Assembly: GCF_020382885.2 (NCBI RefSeq)
Contig: NC_058504.1
Location: forward strand, 18,673,019 to 18,737,018
Direction: 5' to 3'
Length of the DNA stretch: 64,000 nucleotides
From: Scatophagus argus
Taxonomy: Eukaryota; Chordata; Actinopteri; Scatophagidae
The translations under genes were made by a program, and so were the position numbers. A model generated the notes under the pieces. That model saw only the letters and a program-made list of their open reading frames with translations, ran no database searches and was not told the DNA's origin. Shown one piece after another: positions 34,859 to 46,973 of this stretch (position 1 is the stretch's first letter; every line of letters starts with the position of its first letter).

Positions 34859-35068
34859 AAAGTGACATATTTCGTCATTGGAGGGAACTCACTCCAATGA
34901 AATTCGTGCTCTGCATTTAACCCACCCAAGTGCACACACACACAGCAAACCCGGGGCAGTGGGCGACCGCGTGCAGCGCCTGGGGAGCAGTGGGGGTTAG
35001 GTACCTTGCTCAAGGGTCCCTCAGCCATGGACACCGGTACGGGGAATCGAACCAGCGATCCACCGGTT
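34859..35068 (-). mobile_element. tRNA-derived SINE, 5'-truncated copy upstream of zdhhc2
   Basis: Same family and orientation as the copy in zdhhc2 intron 1. It retains the B box but stops before the A-box segment, as expected for a 5'-truncated retrotransposed copy. It differs from the other copy by about eight substitutions and a five-base gap over roughly 210 bases, counted by eye. Confidence 0.82.
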
Positions 35069-35324
35069 CAGTCACCTGAAGCTCAGTATCATCAGTGGTT
35101 TATCCTGTGGCGGACTGCATTGCTTCAAATATGGATGTTGCAGCAAAGAAGCTACAGATTCTAAAACAAGGAGGCTTCACACACATCTTCAAACTGGCAG
35201 CACAGAAGACCTAAACAATCAGCACAGTTTCAAGGTGGACATTCAGAGTCACCAGTTCAGTATCTTGCCAGCTATGAAATATGGTCACAATCTGCCCTTC
35301 TGTTGCAGAGTGATGCTGCTAAAT

Positions 35325-35625
35325 TAAAGACAGAAAACATGATGTCACAGTGAAGTTGATCTCTGACCTTTTGGGTATAAAATGCTTTGTCACTTTGTCA
35401 TTTTATTCTATTAGATATTTGAATGAAATGTTGCCATAATTAACACATGAATTCTTGAGATATGGCTAAAAACGTGTTTTGTGAGGTGACACCGACCTTT
35501 GACCAATTTCTACTAAGTGGATGTTTGTGCTACATTTGGAGATAGTTCCTTAAGGAGTCCCTGAAATATCACGTTCAAAAGAATGGAATGTATGGACAGG
35601 TGGTTAACCTGAAATTGCCAACATA
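35325..35625 (+). repeat. Dispersed teleost repeat with TTTTGTGAGGTGACACCGAC core
   Basis: Contains AACGTGTTTTGTGAGGTGAC, GACCTTTGACCAATTTC, AAGTGGATGTTTGTG and ATATCACGTTCAAAAGAATG in the order I know from a frequent fish repeat. It is diverged, with no coding capacity. Boundaries are approximate. Confidence 0.6.
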
Positions 35626-37502
35626 AGTCGGAATATTTCTATTTCTGCTGCACCAGTTGTGTAATCTGTCCCTTTTAAGTCCCCAGACTTCATGGAAGTG
35701 CAACTGTAAAGTCCCCCTTCCCTTCAGATGGTTGTTCATACAGTGCATGGATACAATGGAAAAGTGAGTGCAGTCATTCTGTCACTTTCACGCAGCTAAC
35801 AAAGTTCAGAAAGCTGCATCAGAGATGTTTTCGGGGAGCTTTTCTGTATATGCTGGGGGGCCCTTGAAGGCTCTCTTGATCTTACTTCAACAAGCACAGG
35901 GTTACAGTGTGAAACTAATTTTTACCCAGCTGAATTAATCATTTAAAGATAAAAAGTCACTGATTAGAGATTCCTACACCAACCCACCTTCAGATTCCCG
36001 ATGATTATTACTGCTAATGATTTGCCTTCAGGTTGGGAACAAAGCAGCTGATTTATTCCTCTGCGATTCTGCCATAAGTAGACTGTAGTTACAAAGAAAA
36101 GATGACTTGTTGTTGAGGGCTAAGTGAGCAGGTCAAGGTTTATGAGCTGACTTGTGCGAAAACAGTGAAAATAACTGCAAAACGGAGACGGAGACAGAGA
36201 GCACAAAAATAACCAAGAAAACATATATTTTATATCATATTTATTGAACCATATCAATATAAATGTAATTGCACTCTAGCAGTAACAGTCAAGCCCTGAT
36301 CTAAAAGAATGACATATGTGGCGAGGAGTTTCTGAAACTCTTCAAGAGGTAGGCTAACTAATTCAAAGATCCAAAAATTAAAACAGGACGTAGTCTGAAA
36401 TCCAAATCCATTGAGTCTAACATTGAACCAGTCATCAAGAATTCCTCAGTAGCACAGCATATAGTAGTATGTGAGGATTTCTACAAAGAAAAACCTAAAG
36501 TACAAACTCCTCTTTCACAGAGCCTACAAGGAAGGTCACTTTAATACGCCCCTTCTTTAAAACCAACACCAATTCAAGCTGTGTCCTAAAAGTGAAAGAA
36601 ACATATGGCTTCAATATTCTGCACATTTAACCATAAAGAGGTCTTCCCTGGCAGTGGTATGAAAATAGCACTTGTCTTTACTAGCCAAGAAATAATTAAC
36701 ACTGTTAGCTGCCTGTAGTTAAACAGTGAAAAAGCCACAGACTCAGTGAGTTTGTTCAGGCCTGCTGGCTCTGGGGGATGCGGGAGGATTTGAGCTGCAG
36801 CGCTTTGGGAGTGAGGGGGAGGACGGGGAGGAGTCGGAGGAGGTGCAGCCTTTAACTGATCTGTGCAGGGGGCTGCAGAGCCGACTGAAGGACAAAGTGT
36901 GTGAGCAATGCTGCCGGCGTACAGGATCAGACTGTACAACACACACTGGCAGAGCAGTAATAAGACAATGGACTTTCAGATAAATAAATAAAATCAGGAT
37001 TAAAAATAGCAAAGTGATAAATACATTTATAAGTAGATGAATTAATAAATTATATCTTCTGAACAGGCCAAAGCAGTTAGATGAATTAATTTGTCCAATT
37101 TAGAGTACTGCACCACTAACACTAATTGGATTTTCTCATTAGTTTCATAATGAGTCATCCTGGTTTGTTTGACCACTTGCAAACAGCTTCCCATTAGGCT
37201 GATAACATTTCGTTTGTACCACATCCTGTTCATTTTAAAACTTTTGACAGATGCTGCAACATGCTTTAACCCTTCTGCCCTGCTAGAAAACATACAAGAG
37301 GAACACACACACACAAACAGACACACGGCTCCTCCAGTAGATAAGACACGCGCCAATGATGGGATTTTCACCTGGCGATAAAACAGAGAGAAAATGATAA
37401 GTCCAGTGTGACACCTTGTAAATGTAAAGCAACACACTGTGCCTCCATGTAGACTGGGATGAATAATGTGTATTGTTCTTTCATTAGGACTGCAGACTAT
37501 TC

Positions 37503-37508
37503 TTTATT
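37503..37508 (-). promoter_or_regulatory. Candidate micu3 poly(A) signal
   Basis: TTTATT on the plus strand, reading AATAAA on the micu3 strand, about 1.2 kb beyond the micu3 stop codon. Confidence 0.4.
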
Positions 37509-37861
37509 GCATATTATATGGTGGAAATGAGATACTGAGAAACACCTAAGACTGTGGAGAAACAGAAACTCTTACATCTCTTAATCAAATAGTCATAGAG
37601 CACGAGTGCTGCAGTAGTTCTGCAAGCACGCAGAAATAAATCTCAGCAAGACTATTTATGGCTGTGGATATTCAGCAACAACCAGTAGCAACCAGTAATA
37701 GTTCTCCCAAATATCTACTTACATCTAAAAAATAACATGGGAAGTATCAGCAGCACAGAATTCGTTTACATAATGTAAAACTATTGAAAGTGGCAGTGGA
37801 GGGTAAAACAATCATCATAACAGGTAGAAAAAGCGAGTTACTGTGGAAGCTTACATGCTTC

Positions 37862-38160
37862 AAGTTAAATGAACAGCTCACCATTTTGATAAAAGGACTC
37901 ATCTGCTTTCCTGTGGAGAGTTAGAAGAGAACATATAAATAATTTTCATAACTGTGAGATAAATTTGAAGCTACAGATATTTAGGATTTGCTATTTTATA
38001 CTGAGGCTTTTGTATACATTAAACAAACAACATGTTGACCACTGAGGTTTCTGTCCCTCTCTGTGCCATGCTAAGCTAACCGGCTGCTGGTTGTAGATTC
38101 TTACTATGACAGTCATGTGACAGTCTCCCAAAATGTCAAACTATTCCTCTAACTGCCGAC
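37862..38160. repeat. Foldback-type dispersed repeat, copy 1
   Basis: The left part reads GAGAGTTAGAAGAGAACAT and TTTGAAGCTACAG in one orientation. The right part reads CTAAGCTAACCGGCTGCTGG and CCAAAATGTCAAACTATTCC in the other orientation of the same teleost family. The two arms face each other around about 38030. Confidence 0.55.
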
Positions 38161-38685
38161 AAGGTTACGTCCATGTTTAAATATAGAAATGCCCCCACTG
38201 TATTGAGATAATACCTGTTCACTGCACTTCTGTCCTGATCGAAATCTCCAAATAATTAGACCAAATGAAAGTTATTCTCTTTTCTCTCAGAAGTGTTTGT
38301 AAAAACGCAGTGAAAGTCTTTTCCAATGATTTATCAAAAGATGTTATCAAGCACTCTCCCAAGAGTTGCATTTCCTTTGAAACATTTATACGGCTCTAAA
38401 CTGCACTGCTCACTGCTCATGTATGCAGACTTAAGCTGGTATCTGGTGGCAGTTGATCAGGCGTTAATATTACAGTGTAACTCGATGCTTCGGGAGAGCA
38501 GAGCGTGAGCCTCAAGACACATCTGAAAAGACTGACTACACGCTGGGATAGTGTGCCTAGGACATTCTGGTGGGTTAAAAAAAATAATTCATTCATTCAT
38601 TTTTTAACATCACATTAAACAGTGTTATAATTCAGTTCATGTCTCATTTTGCAGAGCATGTTGACAGTGTGAGAAAAAACCTCAC

Positions 38686-41600
38686 CTATTTGCCTGAGAG
38701 CTCCTTCTTCATGCAGGACTTAAAAGAGTTGAACTTCTCCTCCACTCTGACGGCCTGCAAGTGTGTGTGTATGAGAGTGTGTTTGTGTGCGTATGTATGT
38801 GTATGTAGATGAGGGAACAAGAGAGAGAGAGAGACTATAAGAAGACTTCATTTCATAATATTCCACTAGATGGCAGTAAAATTTCACAAAACCAATCAGT
38901 TGCCACCTCAGAGTTGAGATGTGTTTCAGTAATAAAAAGAGACCACAGTGTAATTTAGACATTATGGTATGGAGGTATTTATGTACACCACAACATAAAG
39001 AAAAAGGAGACATAACTACTGATTACTCAAGGTTGTAATTAAACAGGTGGTGTTTGTGGTCCATTTGCTTAAGTAGGCTTAATTGTGTAAAAGTACAAAC
39101 ACGTATTTCAGTGCTCAACGCCAACCAACATCCTGTTTAATCTGGCTTCACTCTGCACCCATGCGTCCCTCATTGAGCTCTCTCTGCATCTGACGAATGG
39201 GACATGAACGCCTCTGAGCTGCTCTCGTCTACCCTATGAGATCCTGCTCTCTCATACTGATGAGGGGGGAGAAAGCTGGCACATGTTTTCTGTTACCTTC
39301 AGGGGCATAAAAGAGAAATGGATGGCATTTAAATGGTGCTGTCTCACCCCGTCTCTACGGTGCAGTCGGTCCTTCATGACACCAATGAACTCTTTGTGAC
39401 TGAGTTTATCGTCATGATCCTCATCGAAGATCTTGAAGACTGTGTTAACCAAGTGGCGGGTCAGTTTGATGCCCGTAGCAACGTAGACGGCGCGGGTAAA
39501 CTCCTCTAAGAGAGAAGAGAGAAGATAGGTAGGTGATCAGGTGAGAAGTGAACAATGAGTCACCTCAGAGGGGGAAGTCTTTAGAGTTGGAGTTATATTT
39601 CTATCTACAGGATGGATAGAAATAATAAAATGATGGCCTTTATAACAAATGCAGGTAAATTAAGTCCACTCCAAGCACAGACATTTTGCCACAGCATAAA
39701 GAAAAAAACTAGTAAAACTAAACTATGCATTGACTTAAGTTAAAGTGATGTATGACCAGTATGTGAGCACAAACTGAGACTTTACCTTGACCGATGGAGC
39801 GGTTGGCAAAATTGTACATTTGCATGGCGATGGCAAAATCCTCCAAGTTGTTAAGGAACTGGAAGAAGGACCTGAACTCCTCAAAGGTGATTCCCTGCAA
39901 GGAAATAACAATAACACAGTGTCTTTGCTTATGAAACATAAAGCTTGTGAAATGCAACATGAGACGTTATAAAGTGCCACATGAAGCCAAACGGCTGCAT
40001 GTGTCAACACTCCAGCAAAGGATAGAGCTGCAATTCGCACAACACATAATCTCCTCCCTTTCATCCTGCGGGGAATCCTTTAGTGTGTGTGGGACCTTGA
40101 AGCCATCAGATAGATAACACACCCAAACAGACAAAGTATACATTGCTGGATTTTCCCAGTGCAGTATGGACACGCCGAGCTGTCAGCAGTGGGGGGAGGA
40201 TTGTAGCTTTTGGGAAGAGGTCAGGCCGTTTGCAGACTTTTCTAAGGCAGATTAACCTGATACGTGAATAAACAAAAACAACAAAAGTGACGAATCCCCA
40301 AACATCTCAGGCTTGGCTGATGACTCAAACACTGAGCCTATTGATCTCCACTCAACCATCCCACAGCTACTAGCTCCTTCTCTCACCGGGGGTCCTGCCA
40401 AACAGGCAACACACACAGCCGAACAAATGGAGTAATGACTTATCTGTGACGCTTTGCTGTTTTAACAAGGTGAGGGCCATAAAATATCTCTTAGCCCAGC
40501 GATGAGACCCACTTCATAATCAATTGAGATCTAGCAACAAGCTACTAGAGGTGGCTGAGGAGCAGGTGAGACTGCCAAGAGCAAAAACAAATTAAAGCTA
40601 AAATGAGGATGCTTCACTCAACAGCTAATTCACAGAGTGGTATCAAAAGAAACAGAGGGCTAAAGTACTCCCGCACTCACGCAAAACACCTGAATGCAAG
40701 ACTACAGAATGAAAACCTCCCAGGAGGGAAAATGAAAAAGTGCTGCTATCGTTTTGGGGCTTCAGTTCCGCAGTCTGTGAAAAGCTAACTGATGGATTCA
40801 AAGGAAGAGCTTTGAGAGTTAGATGAGAGAGTTCATACCATTCTAATGTTCATAAGCTACATGTGATAAAACATAGGAGATTAGCTTAGCTGACTATAAA
40901 CACTGAAAATAGGGACAGAGCTCATCTAACTTGCTGCAAAGTTCTGCAAAAAATCTCCCCAACAGCAAGTCCAAAAGCACAACAATTAACACATTATACT
41001 TTGCTTGTTTAAGCTGTTCAAAAACCAAAATGTAAAAACAACAATTTGTGATTTTACCAGAAGTTACATGCTTGAAATGTTTCCTGGCAGGTGCAGTGAC
41101 TCTATGAAGTCTTGCAATGGGGTGTTAGGTGTAGCATCATCATGTCTGTACATCAACTTGTGTCCCACTGACTGTAGAAGGAAACCTGAACGATGGCCTG
41201 GAGACCTTCCATGTTGGTATTTAAAATGTTGAAACATGAACATGATGAAACATGTGAAATAATGAACTTTAGAACTGATGATGGGCACAGAGCCAGGGTA
41301 ACTGTTTTCAGTGGTTTCCAAGTTTCTCCTAAGCTAAGCTAATCATCTCTTGCACCAAGTTGAGATCCTTGTACAGTGTGTTCAATTTATTAGTCCTACA
41401 ACTTTTGTGAAATTTATACTGCTGAAAAGAAGAGATGACTGATCTCTCTTGAAGCTTTAAAGCTCCAGTTGTTGTACTGGATGACATCATACTGTCAGTT
41501 TGTCTGTCCCTTGTGCATTACTATGAGGGATGGCTGCCGTCAGAGGAGCCATGTGATGACAGAATGAAGCTGAATTTGAACAAGCAGGGCACCTTTTCAT

Positions 41601-44600
41601 CCGGCATGCTGTGGCGCAAGTTCTCCAAATACCCGCTGACATCATCCACGTTGGTGTAGCGAAGAAGGATCCGAGCAAAGTCTTCCTCGCTGATGATGGG
41701 CAGGCCTTTGGAATAGGAGAGGAACTCTATCTCAAGCACCTCTGTCTGCAGGTTGTCCATGAACCTGGAGGAGCGAGACGGACGGCAGCTGCTGACAGGA
41801 AACGCCACCACCAGAAACTCGCATGCACAACGGAACACTTAATGTAGTCATGAACAAAGCTACTAAAGGCTGATCCAAGGTAGCAATGAAAATTATTATT
41901 ATTGGCCATACTACAGCATGAGGTAACAATTTTCTCAGGGACAGCTTAATAATTACAGAGCAGACAAAAGTTTTTTCAACTCACTGGTAAAAATCTTCAA
42001 ATTTCAACTCGGCTTTGCCTTTTTTCCCAAAGAAATGCACCAGCAGCGTCGTCTCTTTCTTCTCGTCCATGTGCTATCAGAGGACACACAGTGGCTGCAT
42101 TATGACTTCGCATAGCTTTAAATATCCCCCTCAGATGTCATATGTTCAGCATAGTCAAACAAAACAAACAGGGCAAACCACAGTGCACACCTGATTACTG
42201 CGATGATTAAGGCAAACATTGTGTAAATTTGCACAAGATCTCAGTTTGAGCAGCCAGGATGAGCTGTTTTGTTACAAAGGTATCATAGTAACACCAGGTA
42301 AACATTAACAATGACATTTGTTCGACCATGCTGAAACCTTTAAGTAAAGATATTAGTAATGGCTATACCCAGATTCTGCTATTGAATAATTACACAGAGT
42401 TAATGTTTAATTTTTCACTGTGCCTGAAGCAAAACGAGCATTTTCTCATCTCTGCACACAAAGAACACGTTCCATGCAATGTTAAACATGCTGCAGAGGG
42501 AATATTAAAGGAGTTCTCTTCATGTATTTGTTCTTACTAACAAGAAGAGAGATGCATAAATCAAGAACTTGTTCCACAGGGCTCGCTAACACAGAACCTA
42601 CAGGAGTTTCTTTAAGAAACATGTCAGTAAAGACAGTCAGAACCTCGTGCATAGTACTGCTGTGGAACAAAAATAATGAACGTGTCTTAGCAAGGACGTG
42701 GCTACCTCTGTGAGATCAGAAAACAGAACTTGACTTGTGCCTCGTCTGAGAACATCCCACATGCCCCGGGCCTCCACATGCTGACTGTCTTTTTTAAGAA
42801 CCTGTGGCAGCAGTTATAGCACAGCTGTTAGAAGACAAAACACATCTGGCACATTTTACTGAGATTAGGGAAAGGAGGGCAGACAGACATGGACAATGCA
42901 CACTGTAGCAGGACTAGAAAGAAGATGGAGGGTCAGACACATGTAGCAGCAGACCAGAAAACAGACAGGCAAAAACAGACTGAGGCAGTGTATCTGAGGG
43001 GCCCATCAGTCCTGACGTGAGCCTGCTCTGCAGCGATGCATGCAACCTCTTGGCAGGACGTTGAACCAACACAGCTAACACATGTCCAAAGCATGCAGGG
43101 TGTGAGACCTGAAGGGTGAATCATGTCAGGCTGACTATGTAACTGAACCCACCCCATATTTCATCAGTTGATGCTACACTGTGAGGTAAACGCAGGCTAT
43201 GAGACACCTTACACCTACTGTTGTGAAACAGGTTCAGATTTTAAATAGGTATATTTTGAATTCGGGTGTGAGATTAAAAGTCTAATTATAAAAGGTGTTG
43301 GTGCAGAGTGTAGTACCAACATGTTAAAATGTGCAAAAACTCTTTCAACACATTTCCTGCTCAATGTTATCTGGAACAAAGAAGCCACTCTCTGCGCTTT
43401 TTCTCAATGAGGTCATGCTCCTGATCTCATATTAACCAATCACAGTTTACACTGCTCCCTGCCCTCTCCCAGCTGCAGTGGGACTATGATAACTACAGCT
43501 ACACTGAAACACAACTGTCAACAACAATTTTCTTGTAATTGGTGTCATATGCAATAAGAAGATCACAGGAAATCTGTCTTTTGAGTACTTAGAGAAAAAC
43601 TAGGATTTCTATCACGCAGTTATAAACCACCCTGATGCGTCTTACTCTCATTTGGCTTCTTCAGCCTGTCATTTCTTAAGTCTACATGCTTCTCAAGTCT
43701 CGACATCACCTCATTCAAAAGCATGCAACCAACCAGAAACAGCCAGCTGCCGTCGACACGTGTGCTTAAGGATGGCTTGCTTCATTTCATAATATTTATT
43801 TATCTTATTAAGTTTTTTTTCATCTCTCAAGCCTGAGGGGTAATGTGAGACAGCTGATAAAACAGCCCTTCCTCTGTGCCGCGACGTTTTTCACCACAGA
43901 GTGAGATTTATGACATGATCCCACAACTAATTACGGAACAGCTCTTTAATGCGCCGCGCTGCTCCCATCTCATCCCATGAAAAGATCCTGATACACTTGT
44001 AATTAGAATATGCTGGGGAAAGCCCAACCGCAGCACTGGAGACATGCCTGTTATGTGTTTTTGAAAAGATTTGACTTTTGAACTTTTTGCTGGAAAGTTA
44101 CCTACAGTATGGCAGAAGAAATCAAAACAGAACAAAAAAAAAGGACACACCTCAAGGGAAAGTCTTCAAACAGTGCTCTGAAAAAACGGGTCTGTCCCAC
44201 TGTTAGCTGTAGGCTCTGCTATGTGTGTGTGTGCGCGCCTGTGTGTGTGTTGAGTGCTTTTCACAGTGCTGCTTCTCCTCTCTGATGGGCATCTTCATGG
44301 TCAAACCCATCACAAAAGGTAACCTGAGCCAAAATACCACTCCTCAAGAAACTGTAAAAATAAAACATGGGGGTCTGGGAGAAACGTTGTCAGTCTGCAG
44401 GTAAGAATTTTTTGAAGTGGAACCTCTTACCCGACACTGACAAAAGGCGGGCACATAAATCATCTACGGTGCACCCCATGCACTACCACACACACATGCA
44501 CACTCACATACAGAAAGACAATATGTCAGATAATGCTGAAGCACACAGTGACGTGTTGCAATTCGAGTGAATGTGAATGAGGTTATCTGGTGTTAACAGG

Positions 44601-46929
44601 ACCAAATACGGGTGGTGTCAGCGCATGAGATGCATGTGTGCTTTCTGCTCAAACTGGAGATGCAGAGACATATTCAGGTTAAGGAGAGCGCATGCCAAAA
44701 ATACATGCAACAAGCAGAACTGTTCACTTTCCTTCAAAGAAAGAGAACAATACATACACTGTGCAATTGGGATTTGTGATGACTATACAGCTGCAGGCTC
44801 TAAAAATACAGAAAAAGGATTTGCTTACAATTCACAAGTATTTTAGAATCCACTGAAGTCATAGCCATCAAGTTTATATGATGTGACTTTACCAGCAACC
44901 AAAGATTATTTTTCTTATTCTTAAGCTGTGTGAATGTGCCCAGAGTCTTCATCTTCAGCTTTGTCTCCTTGCAAAGCATCATTATGTTTGCAGATCTGGA
45001 GTGCCCATTCTAATGATCTTTTTGATGCTTATACGGGCTTCAGATTCATGCTTGCAAGACCGTCCAGAGATGCTAACATTTGTGCCGGCGGAGTAAGCTC
45101 CTCCATGTTGTGTTTGTGAGATAAGACCTCAAAGAGTTGCTTTTATCGTTCTTTTCAGCGCTGCCTGTTTATATCCACCTGCATGTGGCATAAGACAGCC
45201 CTAAAGAGATGAAAGCCTCAGGCATGTTTTACCCTGTATGACCACCTTCACCTTCGTGCAGCCTGTGCTCTCTCTAGGTACAATGCAAGTGTTAGACATT
45301 GGTTCAAATGTCAAGCTGCAATAATCCTTTTTTGTGTTTTATTGTCTTTCATTGTTCATTATTTTGGTTTTCCAGGATGAAACTTCATCATCATGGATTA
45401 AATCAAACTTGTTTCAGAGGCTTTTTCAGTAAGAAAGCTCTTGTAAACCTGCTGGACACTACCAAACAACAGAAAAAACAATGGTTCATAATTGCCAGAA
45501 ACCCCTTTTACATTATGCATAGATATTTTTCCTGCTGTCGACATAATAATATTCATTACAGCAGCTTCACTGACAGATAAAAGGCATTTGAAATCAAACC
45601 ATACCTCCTGGTCAAATCTTTGCACATCTTCAGCAACTTCCTTTCTGTCCTTTTTCTTACGGAAAATTTCTTCCAACTGGTGAGAAGATGAGAGGTCATG
45701 CAGAATGCAACATAATGGATCAAATGCTCTTTATTCTAAATGATTATCAAAATGAGGCTCATACCACCAAGAACTCCTCTCTGTCCACCATTTCATTCCC
45801 ATCTGCATCAAACATGTTGAAGGCAATCCTGAAGCCTGCATGGGGCTCTGAGATCAAGAACAAATGATCACGTTCACTTTTCAATCTCTCAATAATTTTC
45901 AAGAAAACTACGCTTAGGAAAGTTGAAATATATACGTACTTGTTAAAATGCAGAGCAGGAAGAGATACTCTGTGTAACTGATGACACCTGGAAAAGAAAG
46001 AAGAAGATTTGTCAAGATGAGGAACAAAAACCTAAATGTTCCATATGTTCCATGCAAGACAGCATCAAAAAGCATAAACCAGTTAGCTGACAGTGTTTAC
46101 AGATGTTCAAAGTCATCCGCCCCAGATGAGTCCAAAGAAACAATGCACCCCTTCAGACAAGAGTAATCTTCTCATGCTAACTGATAACATCTTAAAAGGT
46201 GCCTTTTCCTTCATGCCTGGTGTTCCCCTCACACAAACAAAGGCTTTACAACTGAGCTGACCTACCTGGACACAAACCCAAACAAATTTAAGGCCTACGG
46301 CTTCTGATCGTGTTTGGGTAACAAGGTGTAATACATTCTCAAGTGATCTGTCACTGATTGAGAACGGCCGATTCAGGTTTTGTGTCGCGTCCTTCAGCTC
46401 CCTTTGTTGTGTGACATGGAGAAGGGAAGAGTAAGTGTCAAGAGGCTTCTCAGTCAACTCAGGAGGCTTCTCCCCTCTGACTCTGAAAGCATTCCCGAGC
46501 TTTTGTTTGCTCCGGAGAGATAGAGAATTGAGCACAGATAGTTCTGGATGACTGCTCTTGGTGTTATGGGAAAAGAACTCAGATATAGGGTTTGCTGCAA
46601 GGAGATATTTCCAGAAAGAGGACTCAAACACTCAAAGGGACAACAAACAAAACTAGCAAATCAACATGTCAGTTGTCCTCTGCTTCTACATTTCCTCTAG
46701 AGGATGAAACTCTGCTGCTAACAACAGGATGTAAAGGCAAGTGAAACACATGTACAAACTGAAATGTGAAAAGAAAATAAGTGATGCGTGCCATTTGACA
46801 AAGTTCATCAAAAATTCCCCATGACAAAGTATTCCATCTTCTTCCCCCGGTTCTTTGTGTTTGGCAGGTACGGCCCTATAATGACAACAGAGCTCTAGCT
46901 TCAAAGTCTTTAAAGCTTAAATGGGTTGA

Positions 46930-46973
<44 letters not shown>

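Larger units (their letters stand above)
35625..38685. other. zdhhc2-micu3 intergenic DNA and probable micu3 3' UTR
   Basis: No gene is recognised. The only poly(A)-like hexamer I place for micu3 is at 37503-37508. Open frames near 36586-37012 are Pro/Ser-rich low-complexity frames with no recognised similarity. A foldback-type repeat is at 37862-38160. Confidence 0.5.

Noticed and set aside
36586-37012. Pro/Ser-rich minus-strand frames upstream of micu3
   Set aside because: Low-complexity overlapping frames in different phases, no similarity, no splice support.
39252-39347. Read-through of the micu3 penultimate exon to a different C-terminus
   Set aside because: A good donor follows codon GGG at 39348, and the exon at 38686-38754 gives the family ending FKSCMKKEL.
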